A program made the translations under genes and the position numbers. 64,000 nucleotides of DNA, from positions 1-64,000 of the forward strand of contig JAKEKT010000004.1 in assembly GCA_021495925.1 (NCBI GenBank), given 5' to 3'. The notes beneath the pieces are model-generated. The model ran no database searches, was not told where the DNA came from, and saw only the letters and a list, made by a program, of their open reading frames with translations. The stretch's first letter is position 1. Every line of letters begins with the position of its first letter. Source of the stretch: Diplodia intermedia. Taxonomy: Eukaryota > Ascomycota > Dothideomycetes > Botryosphaeriales > Botryosphaeriaceae. Shown here piece by piece: positions 44,960 to 55,973 of this stretch.

Positions 44960-45600
44960 GGCGAGCGGATTGACAGTCGGATCCGGGCGGGAGTTGGTGG
45001 TGCGGAAGGCGCAATGGGATGCGCGTGGGTGCGGTAGCTGCAGAAGTGAGCTGCGTCGGACGCGATTGTTTTCAACTGGGCCGCCGCCCGGGAAACTTTC
45101 GGTTAGCGCCGCATCTCATGCCCGCCTCACCAACGCCATGTCTGACCTCACCGATGTCACCCGCATCTCAGGTGATGATATGCAGCGCTTTTGCGTTTGT
45201 CTGCATCGCCAAATGTGTGGTTCCAGATCCAAGAACTCCAAACAGCCATGTACGCGACCATAGACACAATGTTCTGGCGGCTTGTCAAACGCACCGCCCG
45301 GTCCCGACACATGTCAGACATGACAGTTCTACATCGAACCCATCTATGCACATGCCCCGTTTGTGAAGATGCAACGTGGGCCTTCGTAGGGCTGGTAAAC
45401 GACTGGAGACCATATGATGCTAAGCTCTGTCAAACTCGGCTCGCTTCTGGAGCATATACGAAACAGACCGCAGTTGGAGTTCAAATGTTTACTATCCTCT
45501 TCAGTCTGCCAGATCCTGTCTTCCTACCGCATGTTCTGTCCACATTCATACTAAAGTCCTCCGCATGCTAGCTCAAAATACACTGCACGCGACCGCCACC
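44960..45600. other. NIC96 upstream region and gap before orphan gene
   Basis: Contains the NIC96 promoter and leader. A 126-codon frame at 45191-45571 on the plus strand shows no domain and is not called. Confidence 0.5.
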
Positions 45601-46116
45601 ATGCCTTCTCCAAAATTGCACTACGAACCCGTCAATGGTCCTTGTAAATCATCCCGGATGGAACAAGAGAATGTCAAAGGAAGGATTCAGCCAAGCCGTA
45701 GCGTCTACACCAAACCCCAGTACGCATGGGTTTGGCCGAAGGACGTGAAGCACCAAAACTGGTGGGGTCGCTGCAAGGATATCCTTACGGGCCGCGGTCC
45801 GGATATCCATGTTGCGATCAGCGACGGCACCCAGTGTTGGCAAAAGGACTGGCCATCGCGGGCGCGGTCGAGGTCGGACAGCGATCAATCTGAGTCTACT
45901 GCAACCGACAGCGGCTCCACGCCGTCAGCCCCCGGGGCTAAACGCACGGCCGACGACCGGCACGATTTTCGCGAGCTCAAGTATGTGCGACCCAGCAAGA
46001 AAACCTGGACCGATTCCCCACGGCAAGGTCACTTTCAACGCCCCAAAGCTTTCCGCGACGTCGACGGTCACTACTGGGAGCAGGAACATCGCTGGCCGGA
46101 TCCGAAAGAGTGGTGA
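45601..46116 (+). CDS. Uncharacterised 171-residue hydrophilic protein
   Basis: A single exon, starting at an ATG in good fungal context (GCCACCATGCC); an in-frame ATG 36 nt upstream would add 12 residues. Trp/Tyr-rich segments stand out: PQYAWVWPKDVKHQNWWGRC, DILTGRGPDIHV, FRDVDGHYWEQEHRWPDPKEW (last 20 or so residues), and a Ser/Asp-rich middle SRARSRSDSDQSEST. No signal peptide, membrane helix or known domain. Clustered tryptophans and a full-length open frame suggest a real but unassigned fungal protein. Alternative: a chance frame, though less likely given the aromatic-rich composition. Confidence 0.55.
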   Translation: MPSPKLHYEPVNGPCKSSRMEQENVKGRIQPSRSVYTKPQYAWVWPKDVKHQNWWGRCKDILTGRGPDIHVAISDGTQCWQKDWPSRARSRSDSDQSESTATDSGSTPSAPGAKRTADDRHDFRELKYVRPSKKTWTDSPRQGHFQRPKAFRDVDGHYWEQEHRWPDPKEW

Positions 46117-46520
46117 TCCAGCGGTTGGGTCAATTGCGTTCACAGACATCCTTCGTGGAAGGGGTCCCAGGTAGTCTTCTTAGTTCCGTCGGCACTTGTA
46201 GTTTGTTTGCTCCTCCTGGCGGCCGGGCTTAGCGCCGTGCTGTCCAAAAGCTTTCCACATTTTGAGCATTTTGCAACCCTCATGTTGGTGTACGCAGCGA
46301 TCATATCTAAGAGATACGAGAGATCGCTGGGACGCGGTCTGGATGCTATGCAGCGGGTGATTGCCGAGAAGAGAGGGCCGTTTCCAGGGCATTCGACTAT
46401 GAACGACGCCGTGTCGCCAGGATCGACGTGGCAGGTGATGTTGAATGTTAGAACCAGCGAAGGAACTCTGAAGGAGATCTGGAAAAGTCAGCCGAATATT
46501 CAAGCAGTACTCGCTCTGCA
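46117..46520. other. Convergent 3' regions of two small genes
   Basis: Lies between the orphan gene and the gene at 46521. Only short unsupported frames; nothing recognised. Confidence 0.5.
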
Positions 46521-47095
46521 TCATACCGTGATGATGCGACCTTCATCGACGCCGACTTGAAAGTTTGGGTGAGCTTCCTTGAATGCGGTGACGGTTGGCT
46601 CGATCGACGAAGGGCCAGTGTGATCGTCGGCATCGCCGCCCTTCCCGCGCGACTTCTCCTTGGACTTTGCGGGCTTCTGCTGCTTCTCGGCCATGTCGAC
46701 CCAGCCGTAGCGCGTAATAGTCGCACCCTTGGTCAGGTCGGGGTTGGCCTTCACGCTCTGTGCTGCATGCGCCAATATGTCCTGGACGTCTTCGCTCTTC
46801 CATTTGCGCTCGAAAGCCTGCAGGCGTTTAGCCTCGGCGATGGCAGCTTGTTTGAAGTCTCGGCTGAGGGCCTCGGGGGAGTCTTGCGAGACGAGGAAGG
46901 GGGCAGTGAGGTTTGGAACGATGGATCGGAGCTCGTCCATCTGGGCGGAAGTCAGCACTGCGCAAAGACAAGGATCGAAAGCTTAGCGACCTGGTCCTGG
47001 AGCTGCTCAAGCGCCGCCAGGGCTTCGACGAGGTGCGCCTCGTCCCAATCGCCGCCGGCGGCGGCGGCGGCTTCGGTGCCCTTCACAGCAGACAT
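46521..47095 (-). CDS. Uncharacterised 174-residue helical protein
   Basis: Exon 1 (47095-46991) encodes MSAVKGTEAAAAAGGDWDEA followed by an amphipathic helix HLVEALAALEQLQDQ. Exon 2 (46940-46521) continues MDELRSIVPNLTAPFLVSQD and FKQAAIAEAKRLQAFERKWK. A conserved-looking block TKGATITRYGWVDMAEKQQK follows, then a Lys-rich linker and an acidic end (VGVDEGRIITV). The intron has a weak GTCGCT donor, but phase and a CTGAC branch site agree. The helix-plus-small-domain layout faintly recalls small Mediator subunits; that is a guess and I assign no function. Confidence 0.6.
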
Positions 47096-47733
47096 GGTGA
47101 GTTGGGGAGCGGCTGCGAGACGGGCGGTTGTAGTGGTGGGTGAAGCTGCGGTCAAAGCAAGCAAAGTGCGGCGACGCGAGGGCGATCATGCGGGAGCGCG
47201 ACAGCCCGGCCACGGGCAGGGCCACAGGGCCGCGGAGGTGCAGGGGTCCGCTCCGCTCCAGCGCCACAGCGGGCGCCACAGCGCCACATCAACTCCGGCT
47301 CCAAACTTGCAAGCGCAGCACGGGCTGCGGGACAACTCACCATCGCGACGGAGTATCGTACCCTGCGGCCGTTCGGCTACCCTGCAATAGGGGGCTGGGC
47401 CTCGCACGCATTCATCAATTCAACGAGTCATCATCGCGTGCCTTGTCCGGGGCTTCCGTGCCTAACCCGATCGGGTGGTAAAGCTACCAGACCCCCTTGC
47501 TGAGCCCGCCAACTGTACATCTGGTATGGAATGCACTGTGGTCCCCCTCTGGAGCGACGCATCTGCTTCCGATTCGCGATCCGGCGCTGGTGGATCCACT
47601 GAGGGGCCTGGGGGTCGTTACCAAACGGGGGATAGTCGGTGCAACAGGCGCACTACGTAATCGTCCGCCAATTGCTTGAGCTCGCTTTCTCATCTACTTA
47701 ATTCTTCATGCCTCCCGGGCGTCTGCTGCTCAA
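47096..47733. promoter_or_regulatory. Divergent promoter region between the 46521 gene and the NAPE-PLD-like gene
   Basis: The start codons at 47095 (minus) and 47734 (plus) are divergent and 638 bases apart, so both promoters lie here. GC-rich with scattered short frames; no specific element assigned. Confidence 0.5.
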
Positions 47734-49137
47734 ATGACCTGGTCTCTACGCTCACTGCTTCGTGCCTCCCGCCGCAATTGGCAGCACCTGCCGCAACACC
47801 GCCCGTTCCATTCCTCAACACTCATGGCTGCCTCCTCAACCAGCGCCGTCCTCTATGCTATTGTCGTCTCGGCCTCTCAATGGACCGGTGCCGTTCCCGA
47901 CGACGCCAAGGATCTCGCCCACCACGTGAGAGGTGGGAAAGGCTTTGTTAACCCTTGGGAGTCCTACCAGGAGTTCAGCGTCCCTGGCCTTCTCAGCGAT
48001 CTTCTATGGTGCATCCAATTCCCGCCGTCACACTCGGGCTTGTTTACTAAGTCGAGCGTGACAGGAGAAAAGTCAGTGGCAAGGCCAACCAGCCAGACAC
48101 TGCCCCTCCTACCGTTCCCATCCGCCAGCCCAAGTTTCTTCCCACGCGCGAAACCTCCGAGCTCAGAGCAACATGGTTAGGCCACGCCTGCTACTACGTC
48201 GAGTTTCCAGGCGGCCTGCGCGTTCTCTTCGACCCCGTGTGGGAGGGAAGGTGCGGTCCAATGGGCTTGGTTGGCCCCAAGAGATACAATGACCCTCCTT
48301 GCAGAATCGAAGATCTGCCTGCAATCGACATCGTCGTCATATCCCACGCTCACTACGACCACCTATCCCACCCAACCGTCACCAGGATCAAGGAACTGCA
48401 CCCCAATGTTCATTTCTTCGCGCCGTTGGGCAATCAGAAATGGTTTGCCGATTCAGGGCTGCACAATGCTACCGAATTGGATTGGTGGCACAGCCGAGAC
48501 ATACGTCTGTCGCCTGTCGACGACGATAAGCCAAGGGTCGTCGAGACCGGTAGCCAGAAGTCGTCGGCGAACGATATCAGCGCTACCATCGAGTGCCTTC
48601 CGTGCCAGCACATGGCCGCGAGAACGCCATTCGACAAGGCACACACTCTGTGGGCGTCCTGGTCCATCACCAGTGGTGGCAAGAAAGTGTGGTTTGGAGG
48701 GTAAGCAAACTTTTCGCCTAGGCGGAACCTAGCACCGTGCTAACTCAGACAGCGACACCGGCTACCGATCTGTACCGGACCTGCCCAAAGGAGAAGATGA
48801 CTATGGGCCGCAGTACCAAAGCCTCCCCACTTGCCCAGCCTTTAAGCAGATCGGCGAGCTGCGTGGTCCGTTTGATCTCGGCCTAATCCCCATTGGCGCA
48901 TACGAACCCAGGCATATCATGTCACCCATGCACGCAAACCCCTTCGACAGCGTCAACATCTTCGTGGATACCCAGTGCAGGAAGGCATTGGGCATGCACT
49001 GGGGCACGTGGGTTCTGACGGAAGAGGACGTTCTTGAGCCACCAAAACTGCTCAAGAAAGCACTAGCAGGAAAGGGGATTGCTGAGGAGGGCATCTTCGA
49101 CGTTTGTGATATTGGCGAGAGCCGTGCGTTCTCATGA
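47734..49137 (+). CDS. N-acyl-phosphatidylethanolamine-hydrolysing phospholipase D-like (FMP30 family)
   Basis: A 431-residue metallo-beta-lactamase-fold enzyme releasing N-acylethanolamines from membrane lipid; the yeast relative Fmp30 is mitochondrial. The N-terminus (MTWSLRSLLRASRRNWQHLP) is basic and could target mitochondria, followed by a short hydrophobic stretch. Conserved sequence: GGKGFVNPWESYQEFS, ATWLGHACYYVEFPGGLRVL, FDPVWEGRCGPMGLVGPKRY, and the metal motif HAHYDHLSHPTV. Later metal ligands lie in LPCQHMAARTPFD, WFGGDTGYRSVPDLP and AYEPRHIMSPMHANPFD. Exons: 47734-48008, 48065-48700 and 48753-49137; phases close. Confidence 0.93.
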
Positions 49138-49346
49138 ATTCTCATTCTGTCAACAGTGTTCGCTTGACACCGCATCTTCGGAGTTGTGCACAAAGGGGCC
49201 ATAGTGGGTTAACTCAATTCCTTTCAGCCGTGCATTAGATTCTTCTACCATTGTAAACCCACTTCTTCCTTCTTTTCTTGTCATTAAATTAGGTTCGCTC
49301 CGCATTACCATCTAGAAGTGGTGTCACAACAGCCATTCCTAACGGC

Positions 49347-49990
49347 TCACAGCTCTGCAAACGCCATACCCATCATAAGGATCCCAATGATCATCGACCA
49401 CAACCGCACAGGCCCAAATTCCGGCGCGTTGCCGTGAAATTGCTCTGGGCTAGTGCTATTGGTACCGTTTCCCGCAGCTACCGAAGCTGTTGGCTCAGCC
49501 GAACCCAAGTCGCTTGTTTCAGCGCTGGACGTGTCCGTCGCTGCAGGAGTCTCGGTCGTTGTGGCCTGTGTAGAAGGCGTCGAGGTAGCAGCAGCGGTCA
49601 TCTGGTCGACATTGATCGTCATGGTCGTTTTCGCACCCGTGATTGTCACTACGCTCTGAGTCGACAAGCTCGGGCAGAGGGCGCGCCCGAAAGCCACAGC
49701 CTCTGCGTATGCTTCATCAGCAAAAGTTTCGTCGAGAGCAGGCAGAGGCGGAACGTACTCATCATATCTTCGCCGCTACACGCTTGGGCAATAAGAGGGA
49801 CCAGGTTACTGATTATGGCTTCGTCGCCGCACAGGCATTTCGGCTTGCTCGGATCGCACTTGCTCTTGCCGATGGTGTTAAGAATAGGCCCTTGCGCGCA
49901 TTGCGGGAGGCTACTGAAGTCGAATGTTTGGGCGAAGGCACTAGAGAGGAAGCTCGTCGCGAGGACAAGGTGAGACACGGGAGACAACAT
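49347..49990 (-). CDS. CFEM-domain GPI-anchored cell-surface protein
   Basis: A 195-residue secreted protein. Signal peptide MLSPVSHLVLATSFLSSAFA, then a cysteine-patterned CFEM-like domain: FDFSSLPQCAQGPILNTIG, SKCDPSKPKCLCGDEAI and LVPLIAQACSGEDMM, ending in ALCPSLS. A Thr/Ser-rich region (TQATTTETPAATDTSSAETS) follows, then a hydrophobic C-terminus (LWSMIIGILMMGMAFAEL) fitting a GPI signal. Six or seven cysteines are visible against the usual eight, so the domain is either short or diverged. Known members bind haem or act at the host interface; the role here is unknown. One intron, 49758-49703. The start is the ATG of the signal peptide, not the upstream in-frame ATG at 50050. Confidence 0.88.
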
Positions 49991-50810
49991 TCCTATGTTC
50001 TGGTGAAGAAAGTTATCGGATGCTTCAGCCCTGTGGATCTCCGCTCCCACATGTGAATCAAAATGCTCGGGGCAGTGACGGAAGCGACCTCCAGGACGTG
50101 TGAAAGTATTCCCATCGACCGCGCAGAATCCTTCATACTTGTACTTTGCACGTACAAGGAGAGGATCGCGACCAACAATGGGTCAAGGCATCCGAGAGCG
50201 ATGGTACTCAAAAGACAAAGACCTCGTTCAAGTCGACCATGCCTGAACCCGCAACCAACACTTGACGTCGTCGGCCAGCCACCTGCTCGCAGCCCGACGT
50301 CATGACCGGCTGCTCCCGCAAGCGGCGGACTGGCTGGACCCCAGACAAAGAAGCGCCAGGGAATGTCCAGGCCGTTGCATTCCTCGCCATTCCCGTTGCG
50401 GAAAACTCAGACTCCACTCATATGTTTGTGCTACGCCGCACATGTGAAACAAAGCCAAGCAAGTCGACGTGATTGGGCGCTTGTCGATGGTTACTCGATG
50501 CGGATGTTTGCGCAGAGATCCTTGACCGGGTATGAGCAGGATTAGAGACACGAGTGATGTAGGCGATGATGTAGCGGGCCTGGCCGGTGACGAGGGTGGA
50601 CCAGTGCGGTGGGTATGGCAGGGAAGAGAGTCTTAAGGAAAGCAGGGGTCATGAGATTTCATTTGAGAGGAAAAGGGCGTGCCTGACTGTAAAGCAAAAT
50701 CACATCGCATCCATCACATTTCTGCTCGATCCAGCTTCCTTCTTTCAGTTGAGCGGACTGGGATCGTGGGCCTACCCGTTCCATCTGAGCAACGAAGTGA
50801 GCGATCAACA
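49991..50810. promoter_or_regulatory. Divergent promoter region between the CFEM gene and the 50811 gene
   Basis: About 820 bases between divergent start codons. No gene seen; frames of 60-200 codons overlap and lack features. Confidence 0.5.
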
Positions 50811-51841
50811 ATGTTGTCCTACACCAAGAGGAAGGATTGCCACTTCGCCATCGACCCGGCGTCTTATACACGGTACGCCTATTCACTTCACATTCCCAAT
50901 AGGAGAAGCCTTGTATATTCGCCCCCAGAAAACCCATTATTCTCCCCATCAACCTTCCCCCCCAAACCTCCTGTCTCCTCTCTGCCTGACATTTGTTCTG
51001 CCACAGCATCATGCACGCCCACACCCGTGCCCAGATGGCCGCCGCTTCTCCCAACGCCGTCCCCACGGCCGCCTCTCCTCCTACGGCCAAGTCCCCAAAA
51101 TCAACCTGCGCCCCGGCCGATCCGCCGCCCTCCAACCCATCACCCGCTACCAATGGGCAAAGCGGGGAGGTCCGAGATCGTAGTTGTAACAGTGCGAACA
51201 GCAGCGCCAGCACTAGCAGTAGCAGCAACAACAGCCAGTATTCCAATAAAGAACAAAACAAGGGAGGGGAAGAAGAGAAGAGTCCACACGGGGCGGCAGC
51301 GGAATCATCGTCGTCTTTGGAGCGGCAGACGCTGTCGTCGCCCCCGCAAGAGCCGTTCGACGCCGGTAGGCTGCACATCCCGCCGAAGACGCGGTCGGCG
51401 TCCGGATCGGATCATGGTGGCGGCAGACGGAAGAGCGAGGGAGGCGGTGGTAGTGGCAGCGATGAGGTGTTGGGGAGGGATTGGTACGCGACGTTGGCGG
51501 CGGTGCGGGAGGTGAAGGAGAAGGAGAAGAAGAAGAAAGAAGAGGCTGCGGCGGCACCGGCGGTCGGTGCGGCAATCCAAAGCGGAAGCGCGAATGATGG
51601 GGTTGGCGTTACTGCCTCTGCTATTTTTGGAGCCGTTGCGAACAAGGAGCAACAGGCGGAGATGAGAAGGGGCAATGTGGATACCAGCGGGAACAGGGAC
51701 AGTGCCGATGTAAAGCATGCGGAGACGCGGTTGAGGTGCGATTGTGAGGACTGTGAGGCATGTCGGGCGATGAAGGGGCTACTGGCAAGGAATGGGCTGT
51801 GCATATCCAGTGCTGTGGCGGGTCGGAGGGAGACTGTTTGA
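50811..51841 (+). CDS. Low-complexity 298-residue protein of unknown function
   Basis: Two-exon model 50811-50872 and 51007-51841 (GTACGC donor, CCACAG acceptor) gives 298 residues. The start is MLSYTKRKDCHFAIDPASYT, then a Pro/Ala/Ser-rich region, a Ser/Asn-rich run, and a charged helix near DWYATLAAVREVKEKEKKKK. The C-terminus holds a compact cysteine group (RCDCEDCEACRAMKGLLARN) that could bind metal (inference). Third-position GC supports the second exon from about 51190 on. Between 51007 and 51186 a different frame is at least as codon-biased, so the 5' gene structure is uncertain. No known family recognised. Confidence 0.5.
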
Positions 51842-52252
51842 GAGGGTGGTGCAAGTTGAGCGTTCCGCGCAAATGCTTGTTGAAAGTCTATGTCGACCCG
51901 ATCTTATAGTTTGATACACGTTCATAAAGTTTGAGAGATACCGTCTTTCGTGTACTCTGAGAGGGAATTAGAGCAGTAGTAGGTATTTGTCCAACCTTAG
52001 CCCAGACGAACTGAATCCTTGTCAAATCGATACCATCAGTTTAGGAGGAAGCGTGATGATGCATTCATGCATGCAAAGGCCCTATTCCGGATGAGAGGAG
52101 ATGTTGTTTCTGTGCAGTGGTACGTGATTGCCTGAAGGTAGGACCCGCTCGATGGCGGTGAATTGGCCGCGCTTGCCCCGCCTGGAGGGGTAGAAGGTCA
52201 TCAAAATAGTGTCGGTATTCGAACGCAAGTCTATCAGCATCTCTAAAGCTCG
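51842..52252. other. Convergent 3' regions
   Basis: AT-richer 3' flank between the low-complexity gene and the metallophosphoesterase. Nothing recognised. Confidence 0.55.
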
Positions 52253-53257
52253 TCAAATATCAACCACCTGGACCCTGTTTCCAAGACGGCCAGAGTTCCC
52301 CCTCATCAGGCCCGCGTTTACCAACACAGTGCCCCTCTCTTCGCCGCCCCAGATCCTGTCCCAGATGACGCCCCTCGCTCCCCAAAACAGCACCAAGGCC
52401 AGGTCGACCCAGGCTGGGATGCTCAGGAGATCTCGGGTCAGGCCCGTCACAGGCCTTGCGAGGGCGCGCTCGTAGGCTTTCTGGCCGTCGTCCCACCAGT
52501 TGACCTCCTTTCCGGCACCGACGTGGACATGGCCGAAGACGTGCAGCGTGTGGCGGAGACGCCAGGCCTCCCTCGTCAGGTGCTCGCAGCCCATGCCGTC
52601 GGGCAGCGGCAGGTCACGGTGGTATTTGGGCGGGGTGTGGGTTACCAGAATGTCCACGTCCCACGGAATGGTGTCGGTCCAGGCATCGCGGCCACGCGGA
52701 TACTGGAAGGCGAACTCGGGCCCGCCGCACTCGGGGATCTGGGGAGCGCCGTAGATCTTGAGGGTCCGGGGCGGGGGAGGGCGGCGGCTGCGGGGGTCGC
52801 GTTGGGGATTGGGGATTCTCACGAGCAACGAGGCGTGCTGCAGGTAGTGCACGCCCTTCCACGCCAGCTCTCTGTTGCGGTCGGGCTCGGGCAGGGTGCG
52901 GCGCGAGCGGGGGTCCAGGTAGGTGTCGTGATTACCGGCAACGACTACTTTGTGGGGGTGCGGGAGCGAGGCCAGCCAGTCGATCTGGGCCTGCAGCTCC
53001 GAGACAGTGCCGGCGTCGCCCAGGTCGCCGGCATGGATGAGGATGTCGCCGTCGGGGATGGGCTGCGTCTGCGTGTGCGTGTCGGAGATGCAGACGACGC
53101 GCACCGACGGCTTCGCGGGCGGCGGATCGGTGCGCAGCGCATTGAGGACGTGGTAGGCGACGTACACCAGGCACTTGAGCGGCGCGCGCACGAACAGCAC
53201 GACGATGCTGGTGGGCTCGAAGGGCGAGGCGTCGCCGAACAGCAGGCGGCGGAGCAT
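52253..53257 (-). CDS. Calcineurin-like metallophosphoesterase (UPF0046/MPPED type)
   Basis: A 334-residue single-exon phosphoesterase. All metal-binding motifs are present: CISDTHTQTQPIPDGDILIH carries the DxH pair, then AGDLGDAGT (GDxx), VVAGNHDTYLD (GNHD), VDILVTHTPPKY (H) and HVFGHVHVGAGK (GHxH). An N-terminal hydrophobic segment (FVRAPLKCLVYVAYHVLNAL) may associate with membrane. The layout resembles fungal proteins related to animal MPPED1/2; the substrate is unknown. A Pro/Arg-rich insert (RDPRSRRPPPPRTL) interrupts the core. The start MLRRLLFGDASPFEP is the first ATG. Confidence 0.92.
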   Translation of the reverse strand: MLRRLLFGDASPFEPTSIVVLFVRAPLKCLVYVAYHVLNALRTDPPPAKPSVRVVCISDTHTQTQPIPDGDILIHAGDLGDAGTVSELQAQIDWLASLPHPHKVVVAGNHDTYLDPRSRRTLPEPDRNRELAWKGVHYLQHASLLVRIPNPQRDPRSRRPPPPRTLKIYGAPQIPECGGPEFAFQYPRGRDAWTDTIPWDVDILVTHTPPKYHRDLPLPDGMGCEHLTREAWRLRHTLHVFGHVHVGAGKEVNWWDDGQKAYERALARPVTGLTRDLLSIPAWVDLALVLFWGARGVIWDRIWGGEERGTVLVNAGLMRGNSGRLGNRVQVVDI

Positions 53258-53580
53258 GGCGGGCGCTAACGGGCTCGAGGCGCTTGGCCAGGCATGGCCG
53301 ATGGGTGTGCGACGGCGAAGCTTGCTCTGGTGTTGTCTGGCCGGTGATGGGCGCGGGGATCTGAGTGACGTAGCAGGCTAGCTCGCACGTCGCCCGCAGC
53401 CGCAGCCCGCACGTCGCTGCTTCTGCGTCTCCAAAACAAGGGATCCCGCGTCAACCATGGAGCACGAAGGCAGCCTGCTTTTCCGGGCAATGACCTCGCA
53501 CTTCTCCCACCGTACTCTCTCCCCTCCCGCCCACCGTCCGCCTCGCTCACCCCTCCCCAGCAAACAACCTGCACGCAGAC
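53258..53580. promoter_or_regulatory. Divergent promoter between metallophosphoesterase and IST2
   Basis: Only 323 bases between divergent starts at 53257 (minus) and 53581 (plus), implying a shared promoter. CT-rich tracts lie just before the IST2 start. Confidence 0.5.
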
Positions 53581-55973
53581 ATGGCCTCGCCCGGCCCCAA
53601 GAGCCCTGCGCTCAAGACCAACATGGATGTCGACTATGTCGTCAGCTACCGTTTCAGCTCCACTGGTACGGCTGCCGACGCCGCCCGCACGCCCTGTCTA
53701 CTGCTGACCCTGCCCCAGACAAGGACACCGCCCTTTCCAAGTTCGAGCAGCTCATCGCCGCCCTGTCCTCCGTCGGCCTGGCCACCGAGGTCCGCAATGG
53801 CGAGGACAGCTCCCTGCTCGTCTTCTGCAAGGTTGCCTCTGAGGAGCACCTCTACGGCGAAGTCTACCGCTCGAGGTGCGCATGGCCCCCCACCAGCTGC
53901 CCGCATCGTCCGCTGATGACATGACCGCAGAGTCCGCGACTGGATCCACGGCATTCGATCGTCTGAACCCCCGCGCGAGACCCGCCACGCCCTCGAGACC
54001 GAGCCTCTGTCCGAGGCCGAGCGCCTGCGCATCATCTACCAGCTCATAACAAACCCGGAATCAGAGGGAGGCGCCGGCATCACCCCCAAGGAGGGCGACT
54101 GGAAGCAGGTCGAATCCGTCTTCGCTCTGCACGACCATTCCTACAACCACGCCTGGATCAAGAAATGGAGCACTCAGTATCTCCTCAAGCCTGAGGACCT
54201 GGATGAGATCCGCAATCGTCTGGGTGAAAAGGTATGGTGCGGTCTTGGCTGCTGCCCGCCTTCTCGCTGACTCGCTCCAGGTCGCCTTTTACTTTGCCTT
54301 CACCCAATCGTACTTCACATTCCTGATCTTCCCCGCTGCGTTCGGCTTTGCATCCTGGTTGATCCTCAGCCACTTCTCCCCGCTGTACGCCCTCGTCAAC
54401 GCCCTCTGGTGCACCGTTTTTACCGAATGGTGGAAGCACCAGGAGTATGATCTCGGTGTGCGCTGGGGAGTCCGTGGCGTGTCTTCCATCGAAACCACGC
54501 GGAGGGACTTCAGACATGAGAAGGAAATCCAAGACCCCATCACTGGAGAGACTATCAGGATCTTCCCTGTAACCAAGCGCTTTCAACGCCAGCTGCTACA
54601 GATTCCCTTTGCATTGGCCGCTGCACTCATCCTGGGCAGTCTGATTGCCACATGCTTCGGCATTGAAATCTTTATTTCTGAGATTTACAATGGCCCGCTG
54701 AAGACGATTCTAGTAAGCTTTACAACACGGCTTGCTAGGCATAAATTCTAACGCGCTTCAGGTCTTCTTGCCCACCGGCATTCTTACTACCTGCATGCCC
54801 ATCCTCGTGGGAGTCTTGACGAATTTTGCCAAGCAGTTGACGGACTATGAAAACTACGACACGCACGGCTCCCATGAGACGGCCATGACCCAGAAGATAT
54901 TCGTGCTCAACTTCATCGTTTCCTACCTGCCTATCATTCTTACCGCTTTCATATACGTTCCTTTTGGCCAACACATCGTCCCATACCTGGATGTTTTCAG
55001 CCTTACGGTCAAGCCCTTTGCCGAAGACGAGAAGCAGCTGCAGCGATCTTCCACCTGGACCATCAACCCCGACAGGCTGAAGAAGCAGGTAATATACTTC
55101 ACCGTGACCGCGCAGGTTGTCAACCTTGGTATGGAGGTTATCGTTCCTTACCTGAAGCGTCGTGGCTTCGCCAAATACAAGAAAATCCAAAGCGAGCGGG
55201 CGGCCAAAAACGGCGGCACGGTGCCCAATGTTGCCGCGAACGACCCGCCGGAGGAGGCTGCTTTCCTCGACCGCGTGCGCAAGGAGGCCGAGCTCGATGT
55301 GTACGACGTGACGCAGGATCTTCGCGAGATGGTCCTGCAGTTCGGCTACCTCTCCCTCTTTAGCGTTGTTTGGCCTCTCACTGCAGTGTCATTCTTGATC
55401 AATGACTGGGTCGAGCTACGCGCAGACGCGATCAAGATCTGCGTCGAGATGCAACGTCCCACACCTTGGCGCGCTGATACTATTGGCCCCTGGCTCGATA
55501 GCTTGAGCTTCCTGACATGGTTTGGTAGCATCACGGCCTCTGCACTCGTCTATATGTTCTGGAACGACGGCCTCGGTCCGGATGGCACGCCCGGCGATAT
55601 CAAAGGCTGGGCTTTGCTGCTGTCCATCTTCTTCTGCGAACATATTTTCCTCGCCGTCCGCTGGGCCATCCGGGTTGCCATCACCAAGATGGATTCACCC
55701 GGCCGCCAGAAGGAACGCCGTGAGCGTTACCTCATTCGTCGTCGTTACATGGCCGAGTCTCTTAACGAAATCGAGAAGCTGCCGAAACTTCAGGAGCAGG
55801 CGGCCGAGGTTGGAATCGATGCGCTCGAGGAGGAGGCGAGGAGGGAGAGCCAGGCTGGAAGCAGGCTGGAGGATAAGTTCTGGAAGAGGCAGAGTGGCTG
55901 GAAGGAGACGATCATGGTGGGTAAAGCTCTGATCGAGAGGACGGCGGGGGCGGAGAGTAAGAAAGAGCAGTAA
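53581..55973 (+). CDS. IST2-type anoctamin (TMEM16 family) ER-plasma membrane protein
   Basis: Roughly 730 residues, multi-exon. Conserved anoctamin architecture: a cytosolic N-terminal domain (YVVSYRFSSTDKDTALSKFE, WKQVESVFALHDHSYNHAWI), then the transmembrane channel/scramblase region. Membrane segments include VAFYFAFTQSYFTFLIFP, FALAAALILGSLIATCFGI, VFLPTGILTTCMPILVGVL, KIFVLNFIVSYLPIILTAFI and LSLFSVVWPLTAVSFLINDW. FWNDGLGPDGTPGDIKGWAL lies near the last helices. The tail is charged and helical. Yeast Ist2 tethers cortical ER to the plasma membrane; relatives scramble lipids. Introns start at 53666, 53876, 54232 and 54713; phases close at those checked. Exact ion/lipid activity is not predictable. 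Confidence 0.92.
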
